From Pseudomonadota bacterium (GTDB lineage Bacteria; Pseudomonadota; Alphaproteobacteria; Rhizobiales; Xanthobacteraceae), in assembly GCA_023432885.1 (NCBI GenBank), contig JAEZEU010000054.1:1-6370 (forward strand): DNA of 6,370 nucleotides, read 5' to 3'. The notes beneath the pieces are model-generated. The model searched no databases. It was not told the origin of the DNA and was given only the letters and a program-made list of their open reading frames with translations. A program made the position numbers and the translations under genes. This document shows, piece by piece, positions 5,912 to 6,370 of this stretch (position 1 is its first letter; every line of letters begins with the position of its first letter).

Positions 5912-6107
5912 ATGAGCGAGGCCCAAGGTGCTTCCTTGAGGCGCCGCGCGAGGCCGTGGCCCATCAGCACAACCGTGCGGTCAGGGCGCGCTGGAGCCCG
6001 GCGGAAAGCAGCAATGGTAAGCGGTGCTAGGGAGCCGGGACGAATGGTGGGGTGTGCGGGTCGAGATCCCCGCTCGTGCTTCGCCGGGGATGGCGCGCCT
6101 TCGCGCG
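5912..6107. other. Intergenic region without a convincing gene
   Basis: This 196-base stretch separates the 3' end of the LysM-domain gene (minus strand) from the 5' end of gntR (minus strand). Open frames run through it on both strands, but none has a ribosome binding site, family motifs or a sensible composition; they are Arg/Ala/Gly-rich shadows of high G+C. It would hold the upstream part of the gntR promoter and the 3' hairpins of the neighbouring gene. I see no tRNA, no attachment site and no insertion-sequence end. Confidence 0.6.
6066..6106 (-). terminator. Two adjacent hairpins after the LysM-domain gene, possible terminator or degenerate repeat
   Basis: Starting one base beyond the stop codon on the minus strand, a 5-base stem (CGCGC/GCGCG at 6102-6106 and 6093-6097) closes a 4-base loop. 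A second, 7-base stem follows: ATCCCCG (6066-6072) pairs with CGGGGAT (6085-6091) around a 12-base loop. Neither is followed by a T-run, so classical intrinsic termination is doubtful. The wording (ATCCCCG...CGGGGAT with GCGAAGC in the loop) resembles short dispersed palindromes I associate with Bradyrhizobium intergenic DNA, but this is from memory. Confidence 0.45.
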
Positions 6108-6370
6108 TCAGTCCACCACGATCTTCACGCGGTCCCGCACTTTCACCTGCGCATGGGCCTCGAGCCCGTTCAGGATGCGGAAGCGCTCGGCAGGGCGGTC
6201 GACGCCGGCCATCCGGTGGGCCAGCGATTCCACGGTGTCGCCCGGCTGCACGGTGATGACCTTGATGCGCAGCGGGCGGGCAGCCTGGATTTCCTCCAGC
6301 GTCAGGCGCCGGAAGGAATTGACGGTCTCGCGTGCGTTGCGCTCGCTCTCGGTCGACTTCTGCCGCGAGG
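6108..6370 (-). CDS. C-terminal fragment of a LysM-like domain protein, probably an M48-family metalloprotease (start outside the window)
   Basis: The last 86 residues of a minus-strand protein whose beginning lies past the window edge; the stop is TGA at 6110-6108. A linker with NSFRRLTLEEIQAARPLRI (visible residues 17-35) leads into a LysM-like module: VITVQPGDTVESLAHRM (37-53), then ERFRILNGL (61-69) and a closing VRDRVKIVVD (77-86). LysM modules of this kind bind cell-wall glycans, and the pattern QPGDT...L...ILNGL...V is the visible support. From memory, Zn-dependent M48 (BepA/YfgC-like) peptidases of Bradyrhizobium and relatives end in just this way, with an SFRRL linker; they are periplasmic or membrane-linked and act in outer-membrane protein quality control. 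The catalytic HExxH would be outside the window, so the protease identity is tentative while the LysM-like tail is fairly clear. It appears unrelated to the transporter operon. Confidence 0.72.
   Translation of the reverse strand, partial: SRQKSTESERNARETVNSFRRLTLEEIQAARPLRIKVITVQPGDTVESLAHRMAGVDRPAERFRILNGLEAHAQVKVRDRVKIVVD

Noticed and set aside
5103..5915. 270-residue plus-strand frame opposite gntR
   Set aside because: Gln/Arg/Gly/Leu-rich shadow of the regulator. It begins in the hairpin, has no ribosome binding site and shows no family signature.
5083..5970. 295-residue minus-strand frame overlapping gntR in another phase
   Set aside because: Strongly Arg/Gly/Ala-rich with no fold-like pattern. 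It reads through the palindrome and the intergenic region, and the GntR frame explains the same DNA.
5828..6256. 142-residue plus-strand frame spanning the intergenic region
   Set aside because: Arg/Ser/Pro/Gly-rich; it overlaps the 5' end of gntR and the LysM-domain gene in antisense, with no ribosome binding site or motif.
1..6370. CRISPR array, tRNA/rRNA genes, insertion sequence, prophage or defence genes
   Set aside because: I saw no regularly spaced repeats, no cloverleaf or rRNA-like sequence, no transposase or integrase motifs, and no toxin, nuclease or other defence domains in the supported genes.

Overview
The window looks like chromosomal DNA from a high-G+C alphaproteobacterium, most likely Bradyrhizobium or a close relative in Nitrobacteraceae. 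This rests on the strong G/C bias at third codon positions, protein sequences that look typical of that group, and a palindromic intergenic repeat (core GGCATGATCC...GGATCATGCC) that I recall as common in such genomes. The genus is an inference from memory; no search was run.

Positions 1-5096 hold one tightly packed plus-strand gene cluster. It begins with the end of a periplasmic substrate-binding protein. Next come all four membrane and ATPase parts of a branched-chain-amino-acid-type (HAAT/Liv) ABC importer: LivH-like and LivM-like permeases, then LivG-like and LivF-like ATPases. A 101-residue DUF6166 protein and a zinc-dependent, NAD-type alcohol dehydrogenase follow. Neighbouring genes overlap by 1-4 bases, abut, or lie 1-34 bases apart, and I see no terminator between them. 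This fits a single operon that imports a small carboxylated or amino-acid-like compound and oxidises an alcohol linked to it. The substrate cannot be read from this window.

Positions 5097-5160 hold a long imperfect hairpin between the convergent dehydrogenase gene and a minus-strand GntR/FCD-family regulator gene (gntR). It probably serves as a shared terminator, and its last base is part of the regulator's stop codon. The regulator may control the operon, but that is only inferred from position. Its 5' end carries an AT-rich repeat that looks like an operator or promoter, and an upstream ATG lies inside that repeat. I therefore favour a TTG start with a good ribosome binding site.

Positions 5912-6107 contain no convincing gene, only two small hairpins next to the following gene. 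The window ends in the C-terminus of a minus-strand protein with a LysM-like domain, probably an M48-family metalloprotease.

I found no rRNA, tRNA, CRISPR array, insertion sequence or obvious defence system. The least-explained part is the DUF6166 protein placed between the transporter and the dehydrogenase.
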